Origin: Paenibacillus albicereus
Lineage (GTDB): Bacteria; Bacillota; Bacilli; Paenibacillales; Paenibacillaceae
Length of the DNA: 64,000 bases
Assembly: GCF_012676905.1 (NCBI RefSeq)
Contig: NZ_CP051428.1
Span: 2,752,001 to 2,816,000, forward strand
Reading direction: 5' to 3'
Below are positions 21,598-27,710 of the stretch, piece after piece; the stretch's first letter is position 1; each line of letters starts with the position of its first letter. Under the pieces are notes generated by a model. The model did not search any database. It saw only the letters and a program-made list of their open reading frames with translations, and was not told the DNA's origin. The position numbers were made by a program, and so were the translations under genes.

Positions 21598-21720
21598 CTT
21601 CAACACCTCCTAAGTGGTTTTTATTTGTGTCCTCCGCCGATGTCATCTTCGCCCAAGACTCCCGCTTCCGGAAGCACCCTTGACCAAATTAACCGGCGTG
21701 TGTTTTTAACACCGTCAATT
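21598..21720 (-). promoter_or_regulatory. rpsB leader with short hairpins
   Basis: About 110 nt lie between the predicted start point and the rpsB ATG. They contain small stems (GTGTT-AAA-AACAC; GCTTCC-GGAAGC) and a GATGACATC element. Leaders before rpsB in Firmicutes can be S2 autoregulatory sites, and a named Firmicutes rpsB RNA motif exists. I cannot fit this sequence to that model by eye. Confidence 0.4.
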
Positions 21721-21749
21721 ACTATAGCATACCGGGCTTGCCAGCGCAA
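21721..21749 (-). promoter_or_regulatory. Promoter of rpsB-tsf
   Basis: Minus-strand -35 TTGCGC (21744-21749), 17-bp spacer, -10 TATAGT (21721-21726) preceded by TGC, i.e. an extended -10. It lies just after the end of the motility operon. Confidence 0.75.
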
Positions 21750-21765
21750 CTGTCCGCTCGTCCTA

Positions 21766-21799
21766 GAAAAGAGGCGTTCTCGCTCGAAAGCGTGCGTCT
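21766..21799 (-). terminator. Weak terminator at the end of the motility operon
   Basis: Just after the stop of the last small gene (21802), the minus strand can pair GAG.CG with CG.CTC around an inner CGCT-TTCG-AGCG stem, followed by TTTTCT. The stem is interrupted and the T run short, so some readthrough into rpsB is possible. Confidence 0.5.
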
Positions 21800-21801
21800 C
21801 T

Positions 21802-22401
21802 TCACCGCTCTTGCTTGTCCAGCCAGGCCTTGCCTTCGCCGGGATCCATCGGCTGACCGGCCAGGATCGCCTTCAAGTCTCCGAGGCCGGGCTTGCCTTC
21901 GATCTTGAAATAGCCGGCGCGTACGAGCGGAACCGGCCTCTGCTTCTCCATGTAGTCCAGAAAGCCTTTCTCGCTTGCGATCAAACCGTGTTTCTTCAAT
22001 AAAGAAGCCGTATCGGTCAGGCTGCTTCCCGGCTCGATCCGGATGACGACAGCCGCGGTTTTCTTGGACGGCGTCGCGCTCGGCTTAGCCTCCGCTTTTG
22101 GAGGAGACGCGGCCGGTGGCGCGGAGGGCGTAAGCTTCGGACTGCCGGAGGGCGGCAAGGAAGGCTCGGGCTCGGCCTGCGGGCCCGAGCTGGCGGCAGC
22201 TTCCGCCGCTTCGGCCATCTCCGCCTTGGCCCGCTCGACCGCCGCCTGGACGAGCAGGTCCGCTTCCTCGGCCGTGTAGACCGCGTCTGGCGGCGGATCC
22301 GGCAGCGGCTCGCCGGCCTGACCGGCCAGCAGCAGCTGCAGCAGCAGAGCGCCGGCCATGATGCCGAGGCCGAGGCCGGCCCAGAACGGACGGCTAAACA
22401 T
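21802..22401 (-). CDS. Membrane-anchored protein with YceG/MltG-like LysM-type domain
   Basis: 199 residues: a short cytoplasmic start, one membrane helix (about 7-26), a Pro/Ala/Ser/Glu-rich spacer (about 35-115), and a C-terminal domain from about 117. This domain, with RIEPGSSLTDTASLLKKHGL, FLDYMEKQ and RAGYFKIEGKPGLGDLKAIL, resembles the N-terminal LysM-like subdomain of MltG/YceG transglycosylases. The catalytic part of MltG is absent, so it is unlikely to cut peptidoglycan; binding to the wall or to a glycan is a guess. It overlaps the preceding gene by 8 bases, has GGAGGAGG six bases before its ATG, and is the last gene of the motility operon. Confidence 0.8.
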   Translation of the reverse strand: MFSRPFWAGLGLGIMAGALLLQLLLAGQAGEPLPDPPPDAVYTAEEADLLVQAAVERAKAEMAEAAEAAASSGPQAEPEPSLPPSGSPKLTPSAPPAASPPKAEAKPSATPSKKTAAVVIRIEPGSSLTDTASLLKKHGLIASEKGFLDYMEKQRPVPLVRAGYFKIEGKPGLGDLKAILAGQPMDPGEGKAWLDKQER

Positions 22402-22987
22402 GGCGGGCCTCCTCCTGCTTGGCCAGCTGCTGGATCAGCAGCACCTCGCCTTTGTTCATCCCGAGCCGCTTCGCGATCTGCTCGATGGACAAGCCTTGCT
22501 CATGCAAGTCGAAGAGCACCCGGAACCGCTGCCGGATGCTCGAGCTCCCCCCCTGCGCATCGCGAGCAGGCTCGGCGGCGGCACCGGCATCCCGCTTCGC
22601 GACTTGGGGCGAAGCATCTGCGCCCAGCCGAGCCGGTCCTTCCTCGGCTTCGGCAGAGGCCGCAGCGGCGATCGACGCCTCTTGCTGCTCGATCGAGCGC
22701 TGCAGCCGGGCGCAGCGCTCCTCTAGCTCGGCGATCCGCTCCTCGCGGCGTTTCGCTGCGTCCATGTCCTGTTCCTTGGACGACAGCACGAGGCCGGTCA
22801 GATCGCGCTGGCTCTGCTCCATGTTTTCCATGAATTGCTCTAGTGCAAGCTCCATCTGCTGAAGTCCCGCTTCCGAAGCGCCGCGACTCTCCTTCTTTTT
22901 CGCGCCGCGTCCGCGCGACAGCAGATTGGACCAGACGAGCACGACCGCTCCGACGAGGACAATATAGTGCCAGGGCTGCATGTTCAT
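22394..22987 (-). CDS. Membrane-anchored coiled-coil/HTH protein, SwrB-like position
   Basis: 197 residues: N-terminal membrane helix (about 6-22, HYIVLVGAVVLVWSNLL), a long charged coiled-coil-prone stretch (about 40-110), an Ala/Glu-rich linker and a C-terminal helix-turn-helix-like end (VLFDLHEQGLSIEQIAKRLG, MNKGEVLLIQQLAKQ). This layout and the place between sigD and rpsB match SwrB/YlxL of Bacillus subtilis, a membrane protein that activates flagellar export and swarming. Direct sequence similarity to SwrB is not obvious to me, so the functional link is inferred from position and architecture. GAGG lies ten bases before ATG 22987. Confidence 0.75.
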   Translation of the reverse strand: MNMQPWHYIVLVGAVVLVWSNLLSRGRGAKKKESRGASEAGLQQMELALEQFMENMEQSQRDLTGLVLSSKEQDMDAAKRREERIAELEERCARLQRSIEQQEASIAAAASAEAEEGPARLGADASPQVAKRDAGAAAEPARDAQGGSSSIRQRFRVLFDLHEQGLSIEQIAKRLGMNKGEVLLIQQLAKQEEARHV

Positions 22988-23033
22988 CGTCCGTCTTCCT
23001 CATTTCCCTTTCTTTTTCGCGATCCCTCGCGCT

Positions 23034-23354
23034 TTACAAGCGGATGTCCAGACGGCGGCCTTTGTACGGGTGCGCCGGCTGATCCTCCGGCGGCTTCGCG
23101 CTCTCCGGCTGCCCGCTCCTATCCCCGTTGTTTGAAGCGCCGGCTCCGCCTTCTCCATGCCGATAGCCGATTTTGGCGTCAGCCCGGCTTTCCAGCTCGG
23201 TGCTGCGGCTTCGATCCTGTTCCGTCTTTTTGGCCGCCTGCTCCGCCTGCAGCCGCGCCTCTGCGGCCAAGCGGCTTTGAAGCTGGCTTTGCTGCATGCC
23301 CGTTTCCTGCGTCTTCGGCACCGACACCTGAAGATCGACCGGTCGATAAGGCAT
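23034..23354 (-). CDS. Small hydrophilic protein with C-terminal HPYKGRRLDI motif
   Basis: 106 residues, no membrane segment, rich in Gln, Glu, Ala and Arg, with a coiled-coil-prone middle (about 18-60) and a Gly/Asn/Pro spacer. The end, HPYKGRRLDIRL, looks conserved rather than random and, from memory, similar HPYKG..LDI ends occur in small proteins of other Firmicute motility operons. No function is known to me. It follows fapA by only two bases and precedes the SwrB-like gene, so it is part of the operon. The ribosome site is weak (GGGG about 14 bases from the ATG), suggesting translation coupled to fapA. Confidence 0.7.
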   Translation of the reverse strand: MPYRPVDLQVSVPKTQETGMQQSQLQSRLAAEARLQAEQAAKKTEQDRSRSTELESRADAKIGYRHGEGGAGASNNGDRSGQPESAKPPEDQPAHPYKGRRLDIRL

Positions 23355-23356
23355 GG

Positions 23357-24760
23357 CTAGACGATGGACCCCATCTGGATTTCGCCTTCAAGAAAGCGGA
23401 ATTGCACGCGGGACGTCGGCTCTTTAATGAAGCGCGTGTAACGTCCGATCATCACTTTCGTGCCTCCGAATACGGTGCCCCGCACCTCGACCTTCGCCGA
23501 GCTTGAGTCCTCGAGCGAGCGCTCGATGTCCAGGATGCGCTCCCGCGCCTCATCCATCTCCTGCACCGCCTGCTTTTTCGTCGCGGCCAGCTTGATCCGA
23601 AGAGCCAGCTTGTCGGGAGCGATCGTTCCCGCAGCCGCCAACTGATCGAGAAGCGCCAGCGCCTTGTCGGTCTTGTCGAGCGCTTCCGCTTTCGATTTCA
23701 CGGCGAGGCGCAGCTCCTTGAGCTCCTCGCGCAGCTCCGGCTTGACGCCGACCTCGATCGACGTGGCGGTGGACATCGAATTGCCCGCAGTGCGCACCTG
23801 CACCGTTTCTCCGGCCTGCACGACGCCTCCGACCAGCAGCCCTTTGGCGCCGCCGCAGACGACATGCCTTCCAGCCCGCACCTGCGAATGCATGATGCTT
23901 TGGCTGACGAGCACGTCTTCCCCGGCGAACACCGTGCCGTCCTGGATGAACGAGCAGCGAACCGCATGTCCCGCCTTCACGGACCCTTTGCCGCCGCCCA
24001 TGATGCCGCCGGTGATCTCGATCGATCCCTCCGTCTCCAGCTCCGCTCCCTCGACTCCGCCGACGATGCGGATGTCTCCCGCCGCCTTGACCCGGAAGCC
24101 CGTCAGCACGTTGCCGCGGATGACGACCGTGCCGACGAAATCGATATGGCCGGTATGGTAATCGACATCTCCGTTGACCTCGTAGACGGGGAACACGTTG
24201 ATCGTATCGGATCCGGTTATCGTGAACAACCCGTCGATGGCCGCGTAAACGAGAGTCCGATCCGCGTTGCACACGACATTTTTACCCGCTTTGATGCGGG
24301 CTTCCTTTCCTCTGCGGCCAGGAACCTCCGTTCCGGTCACCGTCTTGCCGGGCTCGCCATCCGTCGCGGGCAGCCTGCGGGCAATCAGCTGGCCTTTTTG
24401 AACGTTGAGCAGTCTCGACGTCTCCTTGTAGTCGACCTTGCCGTTGTCCGATTGTTCGGGCTTCGGCTCCGCGCTGCTCTCGATCGTAAGCTCGATCCTC
24501 CCATCCTTGCCCGTCTTCGGCGGGAGGCCCTTGGCGATAGGAGTCTGCTGCAAGCTATACGAGGATGGATCGTTCGAAATCGCATGGAGCAGATCGTATT
24601 GGATTCCATATGTAATGCCGCAAGCTCGCAGGAAACGCTCGAGCTCGGCGGCGGTGCAGGCAAAATCCTCTTCGCAGCGAATGAACTGCAGCAGCGCCGT
24701 CATCTGGTCGGGAGCGACGTTCACGCTCAGCTGCTGCTGCAAGTCTAGCTGTTCCTTCAT
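23357..24760 (-). CDS. fapA: FapA family protein (DUF342), flagellar assembly protein A
   Basis: 467-residue cytoplasmic protein of the DUF342/FapA family. It has an N-terminal module (about 1-90), a central beta-helix-like region with repeated short glycine turns (VRGNVLTGFRVKAAGDIRIV, GGVEGAELETEGSIEITGGI), and a C-terminal coiled coil (about 330-425) ending in a small beta domain. FapA proteins have been linked to polar localisation of FlhF and flagellar assembly in Vibrio; the role in Firmicutes is not established. GGAGG lies eight bases before ATG 24760. It directly follows sigD; the Bacillus subtilis operon has no such gene here. Confidence 0.9.
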   Translation of the reverse strand: MKEQLDLQQQLSVNVAPDQMTALLQFIRCEEDFACTAAELERFLRACGITYGIQYDLLHAISNDPSSYSLQQTPIAKGLPPKTGKDGRIELTIESSAEPKPEQSDNGKVDYKETSRLLNVQKGQLIARRLPATDGEPGKTVTGTEVPGRRGKEARIKAGKNVVCNADRTLVYAAIDGLFTITGSDTINVFPVYEVNGDVDYHTGHIDFVGTVVIRGNVLTGFRVKAAGDIRIVGGVEGAELETEGSIEITGGIMGGGKGSVKAGHAVRCSFIQDGTVFAGEDVLVSQSIMHSQVRAGRHVVCGGAKGLLVGGVVQAGETVQVRTAGNSMSTATSIEVGVKPELREELKELRLAVKSKAEALDKTDKALALLDQLAAAGTIAPDKLALRIKLAATKKQAVQEMDEARERILDIERSLEDSSSAKVEVRGTVFGGTKVMIGRYTRFIKEPTSRVQFRFLEGEIQMGSIV

Positions 24761-24775
24761 CGTTCGAGCCTCCTT

Positions 24776-25564
24776 CTAGGAGTTCTGCATCAATTGGTCC
24801 TTCTGCTTGGAAAGCGCGCCTCTCAGCCGAAGGATCGCCTTGGAGTGCAGCTGGGAGATGCGGGAAGGCGAAAGGGACATGACCTCGGCAATCTCGCTCA
24901 GCGACAACTCTTCGTAGTAAAAGAGGGAGACGACGATGCGCTCTTTCTCCGTCAGCTTCTCGATGCCTTTCACCAGCGACTCTTTCAAAAAGAATTCGTG
25001 GACCTTATGGTCGGGATTCTTGGCCTTTTCATCCACGAGCAGCGACATGCGGGTCTCGCTCTCTTCCTCCCGGATCGGATCCTCGAGCGAGCAGACCGTC
25101 GTGACGGCGATTTCCTGCAGCATGACCGTGAATTCCTTTTCCGACACCTGCAGATAGGTGCTGATTTCCGAATCGCTCACCGATCTGAGGTAGTGCTGCT
25201 CCAAATGCTGATAGGCTTCTTCGATCCGCTTCGCCTTCTCGCGGACCGACCTCGGGACCCAGTCTCCTTGCCGAAGGCCGTCGATGATCGCACCGCGAAT
25301 TCTCCAGGAGGCGTAGGTCTCGAACTGCAGGCCGCGCTTATAATCGAATTTATCGATCGCGTCGATGAGGCCCATGACTCCGTTGCTCGCCAAATCATCC
25401 TTCGAGACGTTTTTGGGAAGGCCGATCGCCATCCGGTTCGTGACGTAGTCCACGAGCGGCAGATACTGCTCGATCAACGCTTTTTTCGCGTCGAGATCCT
25501 GCTCCTCTTTCCACTTTTCCCACATAGGCATGTTGGATAAATGAGGCGCCTTAGGCTCAATCAT
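24776..25564 (-). CDS. sigD: RNA polymerase sigma factor SigD/FliA (sigma-28)
   Basis: Flagellar and autolysin sigma factor that transcribes late motility genes such as hag and motAB elsewhere. 262 residues from ATG 25564, with region 2 (LIEQYLPLVDYVTNRMAIGL, DLASNGVMGLIDAIDKFDY, FETYASWRIRGAIIDGLR), region 3 (WVPRSVREKAKRIEEAYQHL) and region 4 with the helix-turn-helix (SLSEIAEVMSLSPSRISQLH). A TTG three codons earlier sits directly against the GGAGG, while this ATG is ten bases from it. As in Bacillus subtilis the gene is near the distal end of its own regulon's early operon. Confidence 0.96.
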   Translation of the reverse strand: MIEPKAPHLSNMPMWEKWKEEQDLDAKKALIEQYLPLVDYVTNRMAIGLPKNVSKDDLASNGVMGLIDAIDKFDYKRGLQFETYASWRIRGAIIDGLRQGDWVPRSVREKAKRIEEAYQHLEQHYLRSVSDSEISTYLQVSEKEFTVMLQEIAVTTVCSLEDPIREEESETRMSLLVDEKAKNPDHKVHEFFLKESLVKGIEKLTEKERIVVSLFYYEELSLSEIAEVMSLSPSRISQLHSKAILRLRGALSKQKDQLMQNS

Positions 25565-25569
25565 CGTCC

Positions 25570-25653
25570 TCAAGCCTCCTTCGCTTTCGCCATCCGGCAG
25601 GTCTGATCGGACCTTGCCTGACTTCGTCTGCTCGGACTCCAGCCGAGCGTCAT
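25570..25653 (-). CDS. Candidate 27-residue coupled small ORF before sigD
   Basis: An ATG overlapping the stop of the preceding gene (ATGA) opens a 27-codon frame (MTLGWSPSRRSQARSDQTCR followed by MAKAKEA) that ends five bases before the sigD ATG and contains the sigD ribosome site. It is basic and has no recognisable family. It may be a real short peptide, a translational relay to sigD, or chance in GC-rich sequence. Confidence 0.25.
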   Translation of the reverse strand: MTLGWSPSRRSQARSDQTCRMAKAKEA

Positions 25654-26108
25654 TTGTCTTCCGAATTCCACTGTCGCACCGCCTGCAGCAGGTCTTGCTC
25701 GGCCGGCTGCTCCCGCGCCGCGCTCAGCTGCGGAGGGGACAGCCGCTGGAAGGAACCTGCTTCCTCGCGGACGGCATGGGGCTCCCGCTGGCCATGCACC
25801 CGCTCGCCATCGGGCGCCTTCCACCCCTCGCGCAGCAGCTCCTCCAGCTCCTCGCTGCCGGCAGCCTCGAGGTCGAGCGCCGCTCCCCGCCCTGCGTAGG
25901 ACTCGTCCGCCCCCGCTGCGGACGCCGGATCCGGAAGGGTGAACGTGAGCAGGAAGCGCAGCGCGTATGCGAGCAGCCAGAACGCTGCCGCCGCTGCGAG
26001 CGCCCGCACACCGCCGACGTCCCAAGGATTGCGGCCGGCATTCAGCACCAGCGTGAGCAGCGCTCCTCCTGCCGCGATCCAGCCGTTGATTCGCCATGAA
26101 CCTACCAT
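25650..26108 (-). CDS. Small membrane protein of unknown function between cheD and sigD
   Basis: 152 residues with two predicted N-terminal membrane helices (about 9-23 and 35-56), a loop with NAGRNPWDVGG between them, and an acidic, probably disordered cytoplasmic tail with a short C-terminal ending LLQAVRQWNSEDK. I do not recognise the family. It is translated: AAGGAG lies ten bases before ATG 26108 and the gene starts four bases after cheD. Overlapping frames here are Arg/Ala-rich shadows. Bacillus subtilis has no gene at this place, so it may be a lineage-specific motility accessory protein. Confidence 0.75.
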   Translation of the reverse strand: MVGSWRINGWIAAGGALLTLVLNAGRNPWDVGGVRALAAAAAFWLLAYALRFLLTFTLPDPASAAGADESYAGRGAALDLEAAGSEELEELLREGWKAPDGERVHGQREPHAVREEAGSFQRLSPPQLSAAREQPAEQDLLQAVRQWNSEDK

Positions 26109-26112
26109 GCCC

Positions 26113-26607
26113 TCACAGCTCCTTTGTGCCTTTCTGGGCCGAGCGGACCGTCAGGATGCCCGTCTCCGAGTCCAGCTCGATCGTGCGCCCATAGTTCCCT
26201 CCGGTATCCTCGGCGACGACCGGAATGCCGATGCGGGTAAGCAGCTGCGCGCAGCTCTCCACGTTCCGAGGACCGATGCGCAGCGAGTCGTTTTGCGCAA
26301 GGGAGGCGAACATCTGGGCTCCGCCTGCCATCTTGGCCGTCAATCGCTCCCGCTTCGCGCCTGCCTTCTCCAGCTCCTCGATGAGCAGCGGAACCGCCGT
26401 ATCGGCATATTTGGCCCGGTTGAACGGAAACTCGCGGGCTATGGAAGAATCCGGAAGCATGACATGCGCCATGCCTCCGATCTTCCGCTGAGCGTCGTAC
26501 AGCGTCAATCCGACGCAGGAGCCGAGACCGGTCGTTCGGATGCATTCTCCGCCCGCGGCAACGTTCAGATCGGCCATGGCTACCTTGACGATCGGCTGCT
26601 GGATCAT
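26113..26607 (-). CDS. cheD: Chemoreceptor glutamine deamidase CheD
   Basis: Deamidates glutamines on chemoreceptors and stimulates CheC phosphatase by binding it. The 164 residues hold the catalytic Cys31 in TTGLGSCVGLTLYD and His48 in GGMAHVMLPDS, plus KMAGGAQMF and a C-terminal GRTIELDSETG. The start overlaps the cheC stop (ATGA) and has GGAG ten bases upstream. The adjacent cheC-cheD order matches their known complex. Confidence 0.96.
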   Translation of the reverse strand: MIQQPIVKVAMADLNVAAGGECIRTTGLGSCVGLTLYDAQRKIGGMAHVMLPDSSIAREFPFNRAKYADTAVPLLIEELEKAGAKRERLTAKMAGGAQMFASLAQNDSLRIGPRNVESCAQLLTRIGIPVVAEDTGGNYGRTIELDSETGILTVRSAQKGTKEL

Positions 26608-27224
26608 GGCACGTCCACTCCGAGCGAGCGGAACAGCGTTGCGAAGGAGTCGGGGTCCGGAATGAGGAAGAACTGTCCATCGATCTCCTCGCCTCCGCCC
26701 AGGAAGCGCGTCTCGACCAGCAGGGCCGCGTCTCCCATCTCGCCGTACTGCATGAGTCCGTAAGCGAGCACCGCGCCGGCCATGTCCAGCGCTACCGCCG
26801 GCACGCTCGGCGCAAGGTTGAGCCGCGTCAAGTCGGCGAGCGAGGATAGATAAGATCCGGCCAGGATGTTGCCGATCTCGCTCAAGGCGGACAGCTCCAT
26901 GTCCGAATACTCGAGATCCTCCTCGACCTCCATCGCGGCCAGCCTGCGCAGCAGCCGCTTGGCGGCGACCGGATTCATGATGTAGAACAGGTTGCCGGGA
27001 GCGTCGCCGTCTACCCGCAGGAATACGGCTACGACAAGCTCTTCGGCTCCTCCCACCCGCTCGGCCACTTCCTCGAACGGCACCAGGCTCACCTTGGGCA
27101 CCGCCATGTCGACCGGGCGATCCAGCAGCGTGGACAGGGCGGTCGCCGCATGGCCCGAGCCGATATTGCCGACTTCCTTGAGCACGTCCAGCTCGAACTC
27201 GGCGAGCTTGTCGAATGGCTTCAC
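26604..27224 (-). CDS. cheC: CheY-P phosphatase CheC
   Basis: Removes phosphate from CheY-P in adaptation. With GTG 27224 as start the protein has 206 residues and two phosphatase motifs of the D/S-x3-E-x2-N type: Asp13-Glu17-Asn20 in ELDVLKEVGN and Ser112-Glu116-Asn119 in LSALSEIGN. A TTG three codons earlier (27233) overlaps the cheW stop but its GGAGG is only one base away; the same site is ten bases from the GTG, so the GTG is preferred. Both active sites look intact. Confidence 0.93.
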   Translation of the reverse strand: MKPFDKLAEFELDVLKEVGNIGSGHAATALSTLLDRPVDMAVPKVSLVPFEEVAERVGGAEELVVAVFLRVDGDAPGNLFYIMNPVAAKRLLRRLAAMEVEEDLEYSDMELSALSEIGNILAGSYLSSLADLTRLNLAPSVPAVALDMAGAVLAYGLMQYGEMGDAALLVETRFLGGGEEIDGQFFLIPDPDSFATLFRSLGVDVP

Positions 27225-27229
27225 GCCGA

Positions 27230-27691
27230 TCAAGCCTCCATCTGTTCCAGCTGCACGAGCTCCGATTTGTTGAGCACTTCAGACAGGTTGAGCATGACGA
27301 GCAGCCGTCCGCCCTCGGTCTTGGCGACGCCGCGAAGGTACTTCGCCTGGATGCCCCCCACGACTTCCGGCGGCAGCTCGATTTGATCGCTGCCGATGTC
27401 CGTCACGTCGTTCGCCCGATCGACGATGAAGCCGACCTCCATCTCGCCGGAATTCACGACGATGATTCGGGTCGCTTCCGTCGCTTCCGTCTCCGCCAGC
27501 CCGAACCGGCCGCGCAGGTCGATGACCGGAACGACGACGCCGCGCAGGTTGACGACGCCTTTGATGAACGGCGGCGTCTTCGGAACTCGCGTGATCGGCA
27601 TGAGCCGTTCCACCGTCTTCACTTTTTCGACCTCGATGCCGTACTCTTCTTCCCCGAGCGAAAACACGATCACTTTGATGTCTTCAGCCAT
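27230..27691 (-). CDS. cheW: Chemotaxis coupling protein CheW
   Basis: Adaptor linking chemoreceptors to the CheA kinase. 153 residues forming the two-barrel CheW fold, with KVIVFSLGEEEYGIEVEKVK, the KGVVNLRGVVVPVIDLRGRF segment and a conserved GFIVDRANDV. It lies between cheA and cheC with tight spacing. Confidence 0.97.
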   Translation of the reverse strand: MAEDIKVIVFSLGEEEYGIEVEKVKTVERLMPITRVPKTPPFIKGVVNLRGVVVPVIDLRGRFGLAETEATEATRIIVVNSGEMEVGFIVDRANDVTDIGSDQIELPPEVVGGIQAKYLRGVAKTEGGRLLVMLNLSEVLNKSELVQLEQMEA

Positions 27692-27710
27692 AATTCATTT
27701 CCTCCTTCGC

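Noticed and set aside
25570-26097. A 175-codon Arg/Ala/Gly-rich frame overlapping the small membrane protein before sigD
   Set aside because: Composition typical of a shifted frame in GC-rich DNA; the competing frame has membrane helices and a well-placed ribosome site. Only its last 27 codons are kept as a low-confidence small ORF.
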